Source of the DNA: Amoebophrya sp. AT5.2
Lineage: Eukaryota > Sar > Dinophyceae > Syndiniales > Amoebophryaceae
DNA: 12,695 nucleotides
NCBI GenBank assembly: GCA_005223375.1
Contig: RXOD01005742.1
Span: 1 to 12,695, forward strand
Direction of reading: 5' to 3'
Positions 1 to 9,375 of the stretch are shown piece after piece (within the stretch, counting starts at the first letter, position 1; every line of letters starts with the position of its first letter). The notes under the pieces were generated by a model. The model was not told the origin of the DNA. It saw nothing but the letters and a program-made list of their open reading frames with translations, and made no database searches. The position numbers and the translations under genes were made by a program.

Positions 1-1694
1 TGGGTTGATCCTCCCCTTAAGAACACCGCCAACTCCAGCGCGTCGCGCAGCGGCCGCGTCCATGCGTCGCCGCCGAGCCCCAGCTTCGCGCAACTGTTCG
101 CCGCCAACACCAGTTGCCTGTGCGGAAGCAGCGGCCAGCACACGCTCAGCTTCTGCAGGATCTTGCGCGTCAGGTCACCGGCCTCGCACGATCCTTCCGC
201 ATCTTCATGCAGTTGTTGATCGGCTGCAGCTCCGTAATTTGTACCGTGTCCGATCTGCAGTCTCGCCAGCGCATGCAACAGAAAGACGAGCTGCTGCCGC
301 TTCAGCCGGTTATACCGGTCGGACACCGTCACGCACGCAAGAAACATGTCCCGAATCATCTGCTGCAGGACGGAGGCGCGCATGGTTGTTGACGCAGGCG
401 GAGTTCCTCCGCTCTCGGTGGAGGAGGAATTGGAGCCGTTCGAGCTTGCAGTCACGGACAACACAACGTCCGTTTCCGGGTAGAACTGCACACTCGCGAG
501 CGCCTGCAGAAACCGCAGCACGGAGCGCACGTGGCAGCGCCGTCCCACCCTCTTCCTCGTCGGGTACAGCGTGCCGGTCGTCAACTCCCACGCACGCCTC
601 GTGAACCGGGCCCACAGCGCGGGGTCGAGCGTACGGTTCGAGGGGGAGGTGGGATCGCCGCCCTGCTTGAGGGACCGCTGCCGCTGCGCGTCATAAAGCA
701 TCAGCCGCTTGACTTCCTCGGCCCGCAAAAACGGTATTTGCTGGACCAGGGCGTCGCTACAGGAGAGGTCCTTCAGTTGGGGCTGTCGCCGGCTTGTTGC
801 TGCTGGTGCTCCGGTGTTCGAATCACTGCCGGTAGCAGTAATGTCGATGTCCGACACCGCTTTTTGTTGTTCTTGTTCCCGCTGGGCGTCCGCAGGCGGG
901 GTCGTGGTTGTAGTCAACAGCCGCGGCAGCAACTCCGTATCCGTCCGCTGCGTCCACCACTTCGAGGGTGCGATGCGCCGACTCTTCTTTGTCATGTTCA
1001 TTTCTGCCCCAGCAGCACTACTACCTGTTCCTTTCGTCTGTCGCAGTTTCGCATCCAGGTTCTGCAGAATGTCGTCGTACCGTTTCCGCGCGGCATCCGT
1101 GCCGCGGTTCTCCCGATCCTTGAAAAACTTGTAATACACGTCGTCCGGCGTTTCAAAGCCCGCTGCTCGCCCACCCGCGCCAGCCCCGGGCGGTGACTGC
1201 AAGACTTGTTGCCCCGACCCTCCCCCACGGAAAGCTTCCTCCCCCGCAGCACGCCCAGCCCGTTCCGGAAAAATCGTGGCGGCGTCGTCGCCCGATTTCG
1301 ATAGCTCCGAGCGCGTGGCAGTCTTGGTGCGTTCGCCGCGATCGATCTCGGACATCCAACTGCGAAAGCGCGCGTCCGTCGTCACGTCCGGAACGTCGGC
1401 TTCTGCCACGACGTTGCTTCTCGCAGAACTCGGAGTATTTAGGCCGACACAAGAACTGGCAGCGAATTCGTGCGGCTTCGGGCGCTTCGTCTTGGGCAGC
1501 GCACGGCCCAGACCGGCGTGAAAGCTGGAACTGGAGCTGGTCGACGAGGAAGTGCTAGAACTGCTGCCACCTTTCGACGCCAACGTCTCCAGGTCGACAG
1601 GCTGCTGTCTTGTGGAGTGGTTCTTGGTAATGAAAACCGGGAAATTTCCTTCCGGTTTGAGCTTCGTGCGCCAACGGCCACGAACCGCGCCCAT
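1..1694 (-). CDS. N-terminal part of a large OPR/RAP-like helical-repeat protein (partial, runs off left edge)
   Basis: One uninterrupted minus-strand frame runs from an ATG at 1694 to base 1: 564 codons without a stop. An in-frame TAG lies about 27 bases upstream of the ATG, so this is the first usable start unless an upstream exon exists. Residues 1-30 are basic. Residues about 30-380 are low-complexity (Ser/Thr, Gly, Ala, Gln) with no domain I recognise, apart from a charged helix near 185-215. From about 385 the sequence becomes helical and repetitive, with similar segments near 385-405 (VLRFLQALASVQF), 464-482 (QQLVFLLHALARLQIG) and 523-543 (RQLVLAANSCAKLGLG). This 'L..LL.ALA+L' pattern is typical of octotricopeptide/heptatricopeptide proteins, which bind organelle RNAs and often end in a RAP domain. 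That function is inferred; the C-terminus lies outside the window. The long open frame itself is nearly certain. Confidence 0.8.
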   Translation of the reverse strand, partial: MGAVRGRWRTKLKPEGNFPVFITKNHSTRQQPVDLETLASKGGSSSSTSSSTSSSSSFHAGLGRALPKTKRPKPHEFAASSCVGLNTPSSARSNVVAEADVPDVTTDARFRSWMSEIDRGERTKTATRSELSKSGDDAATIFPERAGRAAGEEAFRGGGSGQQVLQSPPGAGAGGRAAGFETPDDVYYKFFKDRENRGTDAARKRYDDILQNLDAKLRQTKGTGSSAAGAEMNMTKKSRRIAPSKWWTQRTDTELLPRLLTTTTTPPADAQREQEQQKAVSDIDITATGSDSNTGAPAATSRRQPQLKDLSCSDALVQQIPFLRAEEVKRLMLYDAQRQRSLKQGGDPTSPSNRTLDPALWARFTRRAWELTTGTLYPTRKRVGRRCHVRSVLRFLQALASVQFYPETDVVLSVTASSNGSNSSSTESGGTPPASTTMRASVLQQMIRDMFLACVTVSDRYNRLKRQQLVFLLHALARLQIGHGTNYGAAADQQLHEDAEGSCEAGDLTRKILQKLSVCWPLLPHRQLVLAANSCAKLGLGGDAWTRPLRDALELAVFLRGGST

Positions 1695-2165
1695 GATTGC
1701 GAGTGATTCGGGACGGCACTACAGCGAAGATTCTGTTCGAATACAAGCTCCGACACCGACACGAGCGTCACGGCTGATCCAAGCAGCCATATGCGAACGC
1801 GAATGAGCGTCGAACCGTGGACCTAGCACGTAGGCATCAACCAGAACCAAACCGAACGAGCAGTGTGCCGATAGCTGCGTGAACATGGCATGACTTGTGG
1901 TCCGCGTCACTCTCACACGAGTTATTAGAGTACAATGAAAAGACTGATGAGCGGCACATCCACACGAGATAAAAGTACAAACACACAGACACGACGCGGA
2001 ATCTTTCTGCGCAACAACACGGCATCCTCTGCACGGACAGCTCTTCCGCCGTGCGTTTGTTCTCAAAATTTGTTGTCGTTGGTCGCTAAATTTCTTCTTT
2101 CTGTCCGAGGGAGTCGAAGGCAAAGAAGTGGTCTGGGTCGATATTCCATTCAAATACGATCCTTC
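1695..2165. other. Spacer between the WDR33-like stop and the OPR-like start
   Basis: This 471-bp stretch must hold the 3' end of the WDR33-like transcript and the 5' end of the next one. I see no domain-bearing frame on either strand, no AATAAA on the minus strand, no tRNA-like B box and no strong repeat. The short open frames here have no recognisable content. Confidence 0.6.
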
Positions 2166-5100
2166 CTACCGTTTGCCCTTTTTACGCAGGCAGTTTCGTA
2201 GCTCCTCGAACGTCGGGAATGCCGCTGCGTAGTCGCGTTTCCGGCTGAACTGCTCCTGGTTGCGCTTGATCTTCTCGATGAACGGCTTCTCGCTGTGATT
2301 TGTACTTCTACCCGGCTTTGACGACACGAGGTCGCCTCCTCCGCTGCCTTCTTTGCCCGTCATCTGGCGGTCGAAGGGGTCGTCCGTTTCCAGCTCGTGG
2401 ATTCGCGCTTCCGCGAAGATTCCCATGGACCGGAGCAACGGGACCGCCGCGCGCGAGCCGTTCACCACCTTCAGTCCCCGGTACGGCGTCGCCTCGTCGC
2501 CCTCCAGCGTTGGAAACAGTCTCTTCTCCGGCTTCGCCAGGTACCCGAAGCTCCCGGGACTTCCGCGCGGACTCCCATGCGGACTGCTTTTCGGAGCCCC
2601 CTGCTCTCCTCCCCCCGCGGCGTTATTGTCTTTGGCGGTGGTTCCGACGTCGTCTCCCCCTTGCTCATCTCCATCCTCCCCCATCTCCAGGCCCTCAGGA
2701 TTTGCTTCGGCCTTCACTCCCGCCGCCGTCGAGATGCTCCCTGCCTTCGGAATCAGCGCGCCCGACGCCGAGCCTTGATGCTCCCGCTCGCTGCTGCCAC
2801 CCGCAAGGTGCTGATGTTGGTTTTCCTTTTCCTCCTCCTCCTCCACCGCGAGTCCCGCGGAGAAGGGGTTCGAGAACCCGTCCTCCGTCGCGAGACCGTG
2901 CGCTCGCGCTCGTTTCAGCTGCTCCTGCTTCACGAGTTGCCGCTGCACCGCTGGCAGCTCCGCGATCACGTCCCGCGAGAGCAGGACCTCGTCCGTGGCC
3001 ACGCCGGCGTGGGCGGACCTGATGCTGTTCTGCAGCTTCGCGCTCGCCTGCTCGCTCAACTGGAGCATGTGGATGTCGTGCTCGCTCCAGTTGTGGGCGC
3101 CCTTCATCTGCCCCTTCTTGCCCCACCCCTTATGATGGCTCGACTGCTGCATCAGGAGCCGCTCGGACAGGGTGCCCGCCGTAGCCGCCTTCACCTCCTG
3201 GAACTGCTCCTCCGAAATGTTGTGGCCCGGCTTGGCCCGACTCCACAGCTTGATGTTGCCGTCGCGCCCGGAGGACGCAAGCACGGTGCCGAGCGGATGG
3301 AAGTCCAGACAAGTTGTGCCGCCTTCGTGGCAAGAACGGATCACCTGGCGAGATGTCCATATCGGGGGAAGATGTTGAAGAAATAGGACTAGAAGTACGA
3401 TAATAAATTATATACAGACCTAAAGTTTCCACCCCTACAATGCAGCGGTCCATCGAGAATGGGTACACTTGTCACAGAGTAAGTATACCTGTTCTGGCTG
3501 GCAGATCATGGTTCCGTCTTCTTTGTAGGCGCTCGCTTTGTACAGGTCCCAGTGGTAGATGCAGTTGTCGAAGCCCGCGCTCGCGAGGTAGTTGTCGTAC
3601 TTCGGGTGCCAGCACAGGCTGGTCACCTCCCGCGCGTGCCCCTTCAACAGGTTTTTGATGCGCATGGTGCGGATGTCGAGCACGTGCACCAGTTGGTCCT
3701 TGCCGCCGGAGGCCAGACACATCCCGCTCGGCTGGAACTTGATCTTGGCGATCGAATTCTTGTGGTGGTACAGCGTCACGATGGCCGCCTCCATCCGCGG
3801 GTCGTACAGTTTCAACTGATTATCCTTGGACCCGGTCGCCACCAGCGCCTTCGAAGGATGCCAGTCGAGCGCACGAACGTCGTAACTGGTCGTTTCGATT
3901 TCGAATTGTTCGATTCAAGATTTCGAAAAAAATGAGGGGTAAACAAAAATCCGGAGGAAAAACGGCCGCGGCTCGGATACTTACGCCTTGACAGTTGCGG
4001 TAGTGATAGTGAATGTGATACGTGGAAGTGATTGCGATACCACCTTCATCAGGTCGTAAGGAGTCAGCACTCCAATGCACTACAATACCATTTTTTACGC
4101 TATCGCAAAAACTTACCCATGGCCCAGCAGCGTTCTTTCAGCCTTCAGGGTCCGGAAGTCCCAGATTTTCACAGTGGGCTCGTCTGCGCAGGTGGTGAAC
4201 TTTTCCAGCGCTGGACCGACGGCCACATCTCGCATCGACACGTTGTCGTGGGGCGTCAGCCGCACCGTGTTACAAAAATTCTTGTCCCACAGCTTCAAAA
4301 CGCCCGCTTGGTCGCCTGCATGATGTTTTAGGAAGTGCAAATGAAGATGCGATAGAAGACAGAGACTGAAATTGATATTGATGATGGGCACGGTACGATT
4401 AAAGTAGGTAGACACTCATTCATTGTACGCCAGAGAAGCTCTGCGGCAGTTTACGATCAGATTGATTGATGTGCCAGTGGTTGGAATGGCAGTGGCTGGA
4501 AAACCTTTTACAAGAGCAGTGACGAGGAATTAACAGTACCGGTGAAAAGGACTTCATCGAGCTGGCCGGAGAAGGCGTACTTGACGAGGCGTATGCTCGC
4601 CGTGTGGGACTGCTGGACGATTTCGAAGTTGCACCCCTGACTCGTGTTCCACAGGCTCACCTCCCCGTTGTGGTTGCCGACGCAAAGCCGCCGCCCGGTC
4701 GGGTTCCATGCAAGCGCGTTCGCAGCCGTCTTGGACTTGTTGTAGCAAACGACGCTGTGATTCGTTTTCTATCGATGGGAGCGCGTATATCGGTTGAGAG
4801 ATGGCATAGGAACAACGGAGACAGCTGGTAACAAGCCCAAACAAGTACACTCAAAGAAACAAGTACACTTGCCGCGTGCAGATTCCTGCGCCTCCCCGGA
4901 GGTGGTCTTGCTTGCTCATCAAATGAGGTAGCACCAGATCCCGCGCCGCCGACGGGTGCGCGGCCAGCGTCGGGAACAGCGACGTCTTCTTCCCGCTGTC
5001 CAGGTTCCAATTCTCCAGGAACTTGACTACACCCGCGTTGATGTCGAACGCCTTCCGCCGTGCGAATCCGCCCCGCACCCCGTAGTTGGACGACGTCAGC

Positions 5101-5342
5101 CCGCCCTTCTTGCCGCCCTTGTAGCCTCCGTCGTAGTCCCCCTTTTTTCCCTTGAAACCGCCCTTGTCGCCCTTGAAGCCCTTACCCTTGTTCTCCTCGC
5201 CGTCGTGGTCCTTGCCGCCCCCAAAGTGGTGGTCCTTGCCGTACCCGTCCTTGTGGCCCTTCCCGCCGTCCCACCCACCCTTGTTACCCGAGTCGCCATG
5301 CTCCTTGCCACCGCCGCCGTCTTGCTCCCAGCCGCCGCCCAT
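2166..5342 (-). CDS. WDR33/Pfs2/FY-like WD40 subunit of the cleavage and polyadenylation factor (5 exons)
   Basis: Proposed exons are 5342-4867, 4754-4540, 4315-4117, 3885-3489 and 3344-2166, all GT-AG and phase-consistent, giving 821 aa. Introns are 112, 224, 231 and 144 nt. Residues 1-90 are a Gly/Lys/Asp low-complexity region. Residues 94-120 (RRKAFDINAGVVKFLENW) match the conserved segment before the propeller in WDR33 and FY. Seven WD repeats cover about 165-465, with markers such as NPTGRRLCVG (176-185), LKLWD (237-241), VKIWD (279-283), GHGYDVRALDWHP (295-307) and a last blade ending IKLW (460-463). The tail is acidic and disordered, ending in a Lys/Arg cluster. In the family this CPSF/CPF subunit helps recognise the AAUAAA signal in the nucleus. 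The ATG at 5342 is chosen because an in-frame stop lies shortly upstream with no other ATG between. The long exon 5 could hide a further in-frame intron. Confidence 0.9.
3345..3488 (-). other. WDR33-like intron 4
   Basis: The 144-nt intron starts GTATAC and ends CGCCAG. The phase-0 join links the end of blade 6 to the seventh blade (VIRSCHEGGTTCLDFHP). Confidence 0.8.
3886..4116 (-). other. WDR33-like intron 3
   Basis: The 231-nt intron starts with a canonical GTAAGT and ends CGACCAG. The phase-2 join rebuilds the GHG-YDV motif (295-300) at the start of blade 4. A second GTAAGT lies inside the intron and could be an alternative donor. Confidence 0.85.
4316..4539 (-). other. WDR33-like intron 2
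   Basis: The 224-nt intron starts GTACTG and ends CATGCAG. The phase-1 join restores the strand Phe-Thr-Gly-Asp-Gln at residues 229-233, as expected for the second WD blade. Confidence 0.8.
4755..4866 (-). other. WDR33-like intron 1, with duplicated donor
   Basis: The 112-nt intron starts GTACTTG and ends CACAG. Joining exon 1 (phase 2) to exon 2 restores Val159 and leads straight into the conserved NKSK...AWNPTGRRL stretch. The 13 bases around the donor occur again 18 bases further into the intron. Confidence 0.75.
4839..4869 (-). repeat. 13-bp tandem duplication across the WDR33-like exon 1 donor
   Basis: AAACAAGTACACT (plus strand) occurs at 4839-4851 and 4857-4869. The second copy spans the exon 1 donor; the first gives an identical GTACTTG donor 18 bases into the intron. 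Confidence 0.9.
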
Positions 5343-6106
5343 GATTGCAGTCACTGCCAGCCTCTAGAGTCCTTGGATTACACTCGGATTCGGCGCGGCT
5401 GCGGACGATGGACTACCGACGCTTGGGTCTCGCGACGCATAGATCTTCGGCCCGGAGCGGCTAGTGACTATCCTTCGAGAAATCCAGCGCTCGGCGGCCT
5501 GAGAATTCTGAATGCGTGTGGTCGACGTCGTGAGGCATGAAATTGCGTCGCAAGCAAAGCAAGTGATTCCCTCCGTACATGAAAATGGGTCGTCTGTATC
5601 AACAACCTCTGACCAACAAGTTGAAGCTGCGATGAAATATGTTTCTTTTATTTTACCACGTACGTTATTTCCTTGCGTGAATAGGGTCGTCGTGTCGCCT
5701 GGAGTCAGATGGTCACGAAAAAGACGTGCTGAAAAAAGATGATCTCACACTAGTGTGCACTGTCATGGATCAAGATGTGGCGCAGCCTACCACGAGCACG
5801 ATCAAAACGCAGTCACGACAGCGGACACTATCCACGAAGTTGCATTCGAACGTTTTGAGGGCCATTATTTGATTTCCATGCGAACATTTCGGGTATTTCA
5901 GGACGCAGCTTCGAGCAGCCGTTTTTTTTTCTTGTTTTTTCGATATTTTGAGCATTTTTGCCGGCGCCTCCGAAGAGCCAGACTTTAGTTTCGTCGACTT
6001 TTCTACAGCATGCGCGTGTCGGAAGGGTTTTGTACGAGAATCACGACGAGTCGAGGAAGGGTGAGGCCCATGGGGTCTCCTGCGCTTGCCTCCCTTTCCT
6101 CAGCAA
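5343..6106. other. Spacer between the PUS1-like stop and the WDR33-like start
   Basis: This 764-bp stretch is less GC-rich than the genes. On the minus strand it has an A-rich tract (plus-strand T runs around 5921-5940) in the probable PUS1-like 3' UTR, and one AATAAA (plus TTTATT at 5647-5652), which is far downstream of the stop. No frame with recognisable protein content was seen, nor any RNA gene. Confidence 0.55.
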
Positions 6107-8685
6107 CTACGTCGACAACGTCTCCGGGACCTTGCTCGCCGCCACCATTTCCGCCACCAGGGGCTTCAAATCCGCCCACTCCCTCTCCCATGGCGCAGGC
6201 GCTTTTGCGCCCGTACTTAGCGGGATCGCATTCCAATCCGCGATCAGTCGCTCGCACACGTCCACCTGGAAGTCCGTCAGCTTCGCCCCCGGCAGAAAGT
6301 CGAAGGGGAAGTGCACAAGCAAATCCGTCGCGAACCGGTTGGGCAGGCAGGAGTGGTAGTGACTGCTCCCGAACTTCTCGAAGTTCGCGAACGCAACTTC
6401 CCGCGACCGCGTGACGGAACTAGCCCTGGCGTCGGCAACAGCAGGATCGCCGTTCGTGTCGGCCGCGCCGGTTGTAGAAGTGGTTGCAGTTGCAGAAGGA
6501 GCGCCACTACTTTTCTTCGCACTGCCGCTTTCCGCCGCGATGCGGGCTGCCGACTGCTGCAGCGCCAGGCGCGCCTCGGGAGAGACGCGGATCCGGTGGA
6601 GGCCCGAGTGCAGCACCCAGTCGCTGTACACCTTGCTGAGTAGGTCCAGCATGTTGGCGCGCACTTTTTCCCGGTAGAACTCGTCGACCGCCCGCACATG
6701 GGACTCTGTCGGCAGAAACAGATAGCACCGCTCCGCGTCTGCAACGGCAGTGGGATTCGCGCCGGGTACGTTTCCGCCCGCGAGCTGGCCCTCCGGCGCG
6801 GCCGGCTCCGCAAAGCACCTGCCCCACTGCTCGCGGTCCAGCGCCATCCTGCCCGTGCGGGTGTCGCCCTGCGAGAAGCCCGCACTGTAGAGACACAACC
6901 CCTCCCCCGGCGCGAGCGGAAACTGGCACTCGAGCGGAGAAACCAGCGCCTGCTGGATCAGCCGCAGGCCGCGTTTTTTCTCCAGTCCCGAGGATCCGCC
7001 CGCTTGTTCTGCGTCCCCAGGCCCATCGTACAGCCCCATGGCGTACGCTACGCTTGCGCCGACCATCAACCGAATCTGGTTGTACAGGAAAAACTGACCG
7101 CGCACGCGAATCTCGATCAGCTCGTCGTCGTAGTCAGTCACCCGGAAGAAGTAGATGGAGGAAACGGTCCGGGAAAAAATCTCGTCCTTCCGGCGGCGGT
7201 AGCGATCCTCCAGGGCAGGGAACTGGTCGCCATTCGTGGCGCGAATGAGCAGCGCCGCCCAGTCGACGCGCGCGGCGATCATGAGGTCCGGTTGTACATT
7301 TCGCTGCACGTCGTCGGGGCCGTCACCTGGTTGTGGTGGTTGATTCTGATTCATCGGGTGGCGGCATTATAGAAAGAACTCTTTGTCTTTGCTACGTATC
7401 GCAAATTTAGTAGAGATTGAGAAAAACTAGAAGGGATTCTTGGGAAACGCGGAAGCTCTCCGAACTTAATAAGGGCCCCGGTGTTGAAAGACGAAGTACC
7501 CTCTTCCTTCGCCGTCGTTTCAGGAGCTTCCTCCTCTTCTATCTTGCGCCGCTTTGCGCTGGGGTTGTTCGATTTCCTCTCTTTGCCTTTTCCCTTCCCC
7601 TTCCCGCCTCCGGGCAGTGCGGCGTCCCTCCCCTTCAAATTGCAGAAGTTGTGGAAAGAGTGCACGCCTAGGAAGCAATCCAGCGCCTCCTGTAGCCGCT
7701 CCACGTCTAGCGGCTGCATCGATCTCCTCCGCTGCTCCTCTTCCTCCACGTTGGTCGGGTTGCGTGGAAAGGACCGGTCGCAACCTCCACCTGTTGTCAC
7801 CTGTACTTCCCCCGGGCCAGCTTCCGTTTCCTTTTCGTCCGTAGTCTCCTCTGCCTGTTGTACCTCCGCGCTCCCGCTCTGCCGCTTGATTGCGTCCACC
7901 GCCACTCTTCGCGGCAGCACGTAGCTGTACTCGCGCCAGCTCGCTGCGTTCTTCACGTCGAAGCCCTTGGGCATTTTGAGCACGGAGAAGACGCGGATGT
8001 CGCCCTTCTCCGCGAGGTAAGCATTCAGCCGCCGCTGGAACTCCTGCAGATCCTCGACAGCGGCCGGTTCCGTGGACGTTGCAGTTGCACACGTCGACGG
8101 GACCGAGGCGGCCTGGTGTCCAGCGCTTCTCGTAGCCACCGGCACCCGCACCTTGCACGCCACCACCAGCACGCGCGCGGAAACGCCGGCGTCCGTGCGC
8201 GAGGAGCGGGACCAAGAGAGTTTCTCCAGCTGTACCTGCGCGTCCCGGACCGCGCCGGCCTCCCAGAGCGCCTTCCGCAGCTCCCCCTCGATCGTCGGCG
8301 TGTTGTCCAGATACGAGATCTGCAGGCCGCGGTAGCGCGACCCACAGAACCCAAGCACGATCGCCACCTTGCGCGCCACCGTCTGCGAGTCTGTCTGCGC
8401 GCCTGTCGTCATCCTGGGGTCGCTGCTGGTCGCCGTTTCCGTTTCGTCCTGGTCGTGGTCGAAGTCCGTAGAAAAATGCCTAATGCAGTTGTTACATGGA
8501 GTTGGAGCTTGTGTAGTTCGCGCAAAAATACAGGTGGAGACACGTCCAGAGGTCCTGCGAGCGAGGGTGGGCGGTGATACAAGTGGCTGGGACGAAAATA
8601 TTCCAAAAAGGTGTGGAAGCCCCACAACTGCTGTACGACTACGACTGCTTCGAGCTAGTGTCACCTTTCCGCACACACGAGACAT
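6107..8685 (-). CDS. PUS1/TruA-family tRNA pseudouridine synthase (2 exons, probable organelle leader)
   Basis: Exons 8685-7500 and 7326-6107 join in phase 1 to give 801 aa, longer than the roughly 400-550 aa usual for Pus1. The enzyme family converts uridine to pseudouridine in tRNA. Visible motifs are GFCGSRYRGLQ (112-122), TIEGELRKAL (131-140), the catalytic-Asp loop SSRTDAGVSA (161-170, Asp165), GFDVKN...REYSYVLP (241-258), FHNF (344-347) and the basic motif RVRGQFFLYNQIRLMVG (469-485). GFDVKN...YVLP and the QIRLMVG form favour PUS1 over PUS3 or bacterial TruA. Residues 1-73 contain no Asp or Glu but many Arg and Ser, resembling a mitochondrial or plastid leader. Low-complexity insertions lie at about 270-325, 358-440 and near 650-700. 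Family assignment is strong; location and tRNA target are inferred. Confidence 0.88.
7327..7499 (-). other. PUS1-like intron
   Basis: The proposed 173-nt intron starts GTACTTCG and ends CAACCAG, joined in phase 1. Without splicing, the upstream frame reads about 50 codons into it and stops at TGA (7351-7353), before the essential QIRLMVG motif. The exact borders are less certain than for the WDR33-like gene because they fall in a poorly conserved linker; a more upstream CAG is an alternative acceptor but does not match this donor's phase. Confidence 0.6.
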
Positions 8686-9375
8686 CTACGGAGGTCATAT
8701 TGAGAAACCGTGCGACAAAAATCGTGTGCGTCCGTGATCAGCTTCTGGACAGCTGCATTGATCTTTTTCCGAACGGTCTCGGATCCAATTTTGATAGCTC
8801 GATCCTCGTCACTGAGCGGCTGCGACATGCATATAGAAAGGAAACCGAAGCAGCCAGGTCAAGATGATCGACTTGATTTCCACGATTGATACACACTAGA
8901 CGGCACTCTTCTCCATGCGGATCACCCTCAACACGCAGTAGCACAGCTGCTGAAGCCCACTGTCAAATCCAGAGAGCCGGGTGATGTTGACTCTGGTTTA
9001 TTTTGTGAACGTGACGGTGAATTCAAGTTTTTTCCTAGTAGGTACAAACATTCTCATCTTCGCATTTCCTCAAAATTCCGCCGCAGCAGCAGTTCTAGCT
9101 ACCGTTTTTCAGTAATTCATTGATGGCCGCACGACGATCGTCGATGCTGGTCGACGCTGCGGGCCTTTTTATCCTGGCACAATCAAACGGGCTCAAACCA
9201 CTCGCATATCTGCCTCTGCACCGAAACCGCGATGCTAAATCATTTATTGGCATTGCGCTAATACTTCTGCCACTTCTGGTGTCGTTCATTGATTCATTCA
9301 TTCCGTTCCGAACAAAGTGTACATTCGTCGTAAGTAGGTTACATTTCATCGGAGGGCTTCTCCGCCGTCTGCTAC
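8686..9375. other. Spacer between the TPR-protein stop and the PUS1-like start
   Basis: This 690-bp stretch has no frame with recognisable content on either strand. The minus strand has AATAAA twice (plus TTTATT at 9243-9248 and 8997-9002), 128 and about 375 bases downstream of the TPR stop; the nearer is a reasonable but unproven poly(A) signal. Confidence 0.55.
9243..9248 (-). promoter_or_regulatory. Possible poly(A) signal AATAAA of the TPR gene
   Basis: AATAAA on the minus strand, 128 bases after the TPR stop codon. Single hexamers occur by chance and some protists do not use this signal, so the call is weak. Confidence 0.25.

Noticed and set aside
5..604. Plus-strand open frame at the left edge
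   Set aside because: It is antisense to the continuous 564-codon minus frame with helical repeats and has an Arg/Ser/Ala antisense composition.
1728..1745. TTCGAAT-type B-box lookalikes suggesting a tRNA gene (also near 820 and 11268)
   Set aside because: No matching A box or cloverleaf stems could be found around them, and one lies inside a coding exon.
2397..3386. Long plus-strand open frame opposite the WDR33-like exon 5
   Set aside because: It mirrors a strongly supported minus-strand exon; its protein is Arg/Leu/Pro-rich with no domain, as expected of the antisense of GC-rich coding DNA.
2166..5342. WDR33-like gene as a broken pseudogene because several short frames are needed
   Set aside because: All four joins have GT-AG ends, correct phase and continue the WD40 fold exactly, which fits functional introns.
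6107..7354. Second half of the PUS1-like gene as a separate gene starting at the ATG at 7354
   Set aside because: The conserved RVRGQFFLYNQIRLMVG motif belongs to the same enzyme as the RTDAG half; a phase-matched GT-AG intron joins them, so two genes or a frameshifted pseudogene are less likely.
8738..8944. Small minus-strand frame (68 codons) in the spacer between the TPR and PUS1-like genes
   Set aside because: No domain, and composition like spacer DNA; a PUS1-like 5' UTR or upstream region is more likely.
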